A DNA stretch of 23,478 nucleotides, from assembly GCA_900547195.1 (NCBI GenBank), contig URFQ01000039.1, positions 1 to 23,478 of the forward strand. The letters run 5' to 3'. The position numbers and the translations under genes are program-made. Source of the DNA: an uncultured Butyricicoccus sp. (GTDB lineage: Bacteria; Bacillota; Clostridia; Oscillospirales; Butyricicoccaceae). Below are positions 22,901 to 23,478 of this stretch, piece by piece (position 1 is the stretch's first letter; each line of letters begins with the position of its first letter). The notes below the pieces were generated by a model. The model had not been told where the DNA came from, made no database searches, and worked only from the letters and a program-made list of their open reading frames with translations.

Positions 22901-23407
22901 GCTTCCAAGTCCACCGCAGCGGCGGCCATCGCGAAGTTCGCGGCGGGCGGCAAGCAGACCCGCAAGAAGGATCTTGGCATGATGGCCATGAGCTACGGCT
23001 ACGTTTATGTCGCGCAGATCGCCATGGGCGCAGACCCGGCCCAGACCCTGAAGGCCATCCGCGAGGCCGAGGCATACGACGGCCCGTCCCTGATCATCGC
23101 CTACAGCCCCTGCATCGAGCACGGCATGAAGTGCGGCATGGGCCTGAGCCAGGCAGAGCAGAAGAAGGCCGTTGAGGCTGGTTACTGGCACCTGTACCGC
23201 TACAATCCGGATTTGAAGGAAGCGGGCCAGAACCCGTTCTCCCTCGATTCCAAGGAGCCGACCGGCGACTTCCAGAAGTTCCTGCTCGGTCAGAACCGCT
23301 ATGCTTCCCTCAAGCTGTCCTTCCCGGACAAGGCCGACGCGCTGTACGCAAAGGCGGAGCAGGACGCAAAGGACCGCCTGGCAAGCTACCAGAATTTGAC
23401 CAAGTAA
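19904..23407 (+). CDS. nifJ: Pyruvate:ferredoxin (flavodoxin) oxidoreductase
   Basis: This 1167-residue single-chain PFOR converts pyruvate and CoA to acetyl-CoA, CO2 and reduced ferredoxin. N-terminal domain: AAAYVSYAFTEVAGIFPITPSS, the pyrimidine/pyruvate region, with YTASQGLLLMIPNMYK. Two ferredoxin-type [4Fe-4S] motifs follow, CIQCNQCSLVCPHA and CTGCGSCVNVCPA. The proximal cluster cysteines lie in CAGCGETPY and NASGCSSAYGGS, with a further one in YSPCIEHGM. The thiamine diphosphate motif is GDGWAYDIGYGGLDHV ending in YSNTGGQ. Length is normal. I chose ATG 19904 (AAGGGGG 8 nt upstream) over the longer frame from 19787. It is transcribed from the shared-element promoter. It can also supply reduced ferredoxin to the radical SAM activase. 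Confidence 0.97.
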   Translation: MSKQTAIMDGNQAAAYVSYAFTEVAGIFPITPSSPMAEYVDEWAANGKKNLFGQPVQVVEMQSEGGAAGTVHGSLQSGALTTTYTASQGLLLMIPNMYKIAGEMLPGVFHVSARTLSAHALSIFGDHSDVMSVRQTGFSMIASSSPQEVMDLGAVSHLAAIHCRMPVLHFFDGFRTSHEIQKIEALDYEDLRPLVDMDALKAFRKHSLNPEHPSTRGTTVNPDIFFQCREACNGKVAAVPAAVEHYMEEINRITGRNYHLYDYYGAPDAEHVIIVMGSVAETAKETVDYLTAQGRKVGLINVHLYRPFSAEHFLAAVPATCKRIAVMDRTKEPGATGEPLYQDICSIYKEKGIEMEIVGGRYGLSSKDTTPGQILAVYDNLAAEAPKNGFTIGIVDDVTFTSLPLTQEIDTAPEGQTSAEFWGMGSDGTVGANKNSIKIIGHATDLYCQAYFVYDSKKSGGLTQSHLRFGKDPIRSPYLISSADFVACHNPSYVRQYDMVKNLKDGGTFLLNCQWDMDGLEKNLPASMKRSLAAKHARFYIINAIDIARGLGLGNRTNTILQAAFFKLSGVISVDQAVTEMKEAIYKSYFKKKGQKVVDMNNASIDHGLNELVEIEIPASWATAEDAPKEDNSPDFIKEVVSVMNRQEGDVLPVSMMTKYGLEDGTWPAGTSQYEKRGAAVEVPEWDMSRCIQCNQCSLVCPHAAIRPILVDEAEKAAAPDGFATKKALGAGLDKYEYRLQVSPYDCTGCGSCVNVCPAKEKALVMKPLATQLGEGIRWTYAVDKVEVKKDAVSAKSVKTSQFAKPYFEFSGACAGCGETPYIKLVTQLFGERMYIANASGCSSAYGGSTPSSPYCTDKNGHGPAWAMSLFEDNAEYAYGYLLGQDAVRLQLAQAVHTLAERGVAKDACEAYLEKGNDAAQSRAVSDALLAAIAEDASDEAAFIRQNEEFLTKKSVWAFGGDGWAYDIGYGGLDHVLASGKDINVLVLDTEVYSNTGGQASKSTAAAAIAKFAAGGKQTRKKDLGMMAMSYGYVYVAQIAMGADPAQTLKAIREAEAYDGPSLIIAYSPCIEHGMKCGMGLSQAEQKKAVEAGYWHLYRYNPDLKEAGQNPFSLDSKEPTGDFQKFLLGQNRYASLKLSFPDKADALYAKAEQDAKDRLASYQNLTK

Positions 23408-23423
23408 GGGGTAAATACACGCC

Positions 23424-23478
23424 ATGATGACCAAAGACCAATATATTGAAAGCCTGCGGGGGCTGAACCTGAACCTGT
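23424..23478 (+). CDS. Start of a probable 4-hydroxybutyryl-CoA dehydratase/HpaB-family protein
   Basis: Only 18 codons are visible, reading MMTKDQYIESLRGLNLNL. The QYIESLRxLN pattern is the usual N-terminus of the 4-hydroxyphenylacetate 3-hydroxylase superfamily, notably flavin and [4Fe-4S] 4-hydroxybutyryl-CoA dehydratase/vinylacetyl-CoA isomerase. The gene starts 16 bases after PFOR. A GGGG ribosome binding site overlapping the region just after the PFOR stop is 12 nt from the first ATG, so it is probably co-transcribed with PFOR. Identification from so few residues is tentative. Confidence 0.5.
   Translation, partial: MMTKDQYIESLRGLNLNL

Noticed and set aside
19724..23434. 1236-codon open frame antisense to PFOR
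   Set aside because: Shadow frame created by GC-rich codon use; the plus strand encodes an intact PFOR with all cluster motifs.

Overview
The window looks like a chromosomal segment from a GC-rich anaerobic member of the Clostridia (Oscillospiraceae/Ruminococcaceae-like). The grounds are strong AGGAGG-type ribosome binding sites, pyruvate:ferredoxin oxidoreductase (PFOR), a glycyl radical enzyme (GRE) with its activase, a stand-alone pyruvate carboxylase, and Na+-type symporters. The assignment rests on gene content only. No rRNA, tRNA, insertion sequence, phage gene or CRISPR array was seen.

Layout. On the left, a minus-strand operon encodes a TPR protein, a DUF4037 protein and a cupin cut by the window edge (1-2010). 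Diverging from it on the plus strand are an iron-type alcohol dehydrogenase (2319-3503) and a stand-alone, apparently inactive homologue of the PEP-binding half of pyruvate phosphate dikinase (3665-4678). Convergent with these is pyruvate carboxylase (4757-8188, minus). The centre is a long minus-strand block. Reading in the direction of transcription it holds an octopine/nopaline-type dehydrogenase (19400-18135, own terminator), then GRE, YgjV-like membrane protein, GRE activase, AraC-type regulator, TIM-barrel isomerase-like protein and Na+/alanine-glycine symporter (17565-10312, terminator), then a BCCT transporter (10061-8436, terminator). On the right, PFOR (19904-23407, plus) is followed by the first codons of a probable 4-hydroxybutyryl-CoA dehydratase/HpaB-family gene.

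How the genes may work together. BCCT and AGCS carriers suggest uptake of a quaternary-ammonium, sulfonate-like or amino-acid-like solute. The GRE and the opine-type dehydrogenase could cleave or oxidise it. PFOR, pyruvate carboxylase and the alcohol dehydrogenase would dispose of pyruvate and aldehyde products. The substrate cannot be read from the sequence, and the GRE does not match the active-site pattern of the characterised diol, choline or hydroxyproline enzymes as I know them.

The most striking signal is not a gene. Five promoters, for the TPR operon, alcohol dehydrogenase, pyruvate carboxylase, opine-type dehydrogenase and PFOR, share one architecture with identical spacing: GCAAAAA, then a KGCAMR hexamer (KGCAMA in four of the five) whose GCA lies 21 nt after the first GCA, then exactly 21 nt to a TATAAT-like -10 box, with no sigma-A -35 box. 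This is the geometry of tandem AraC-family activator half-sites and it ties physically separate genes into one putative regulon. The GRE gene instead has a near-perfect sigma-54 promoter with upstream palindromes.
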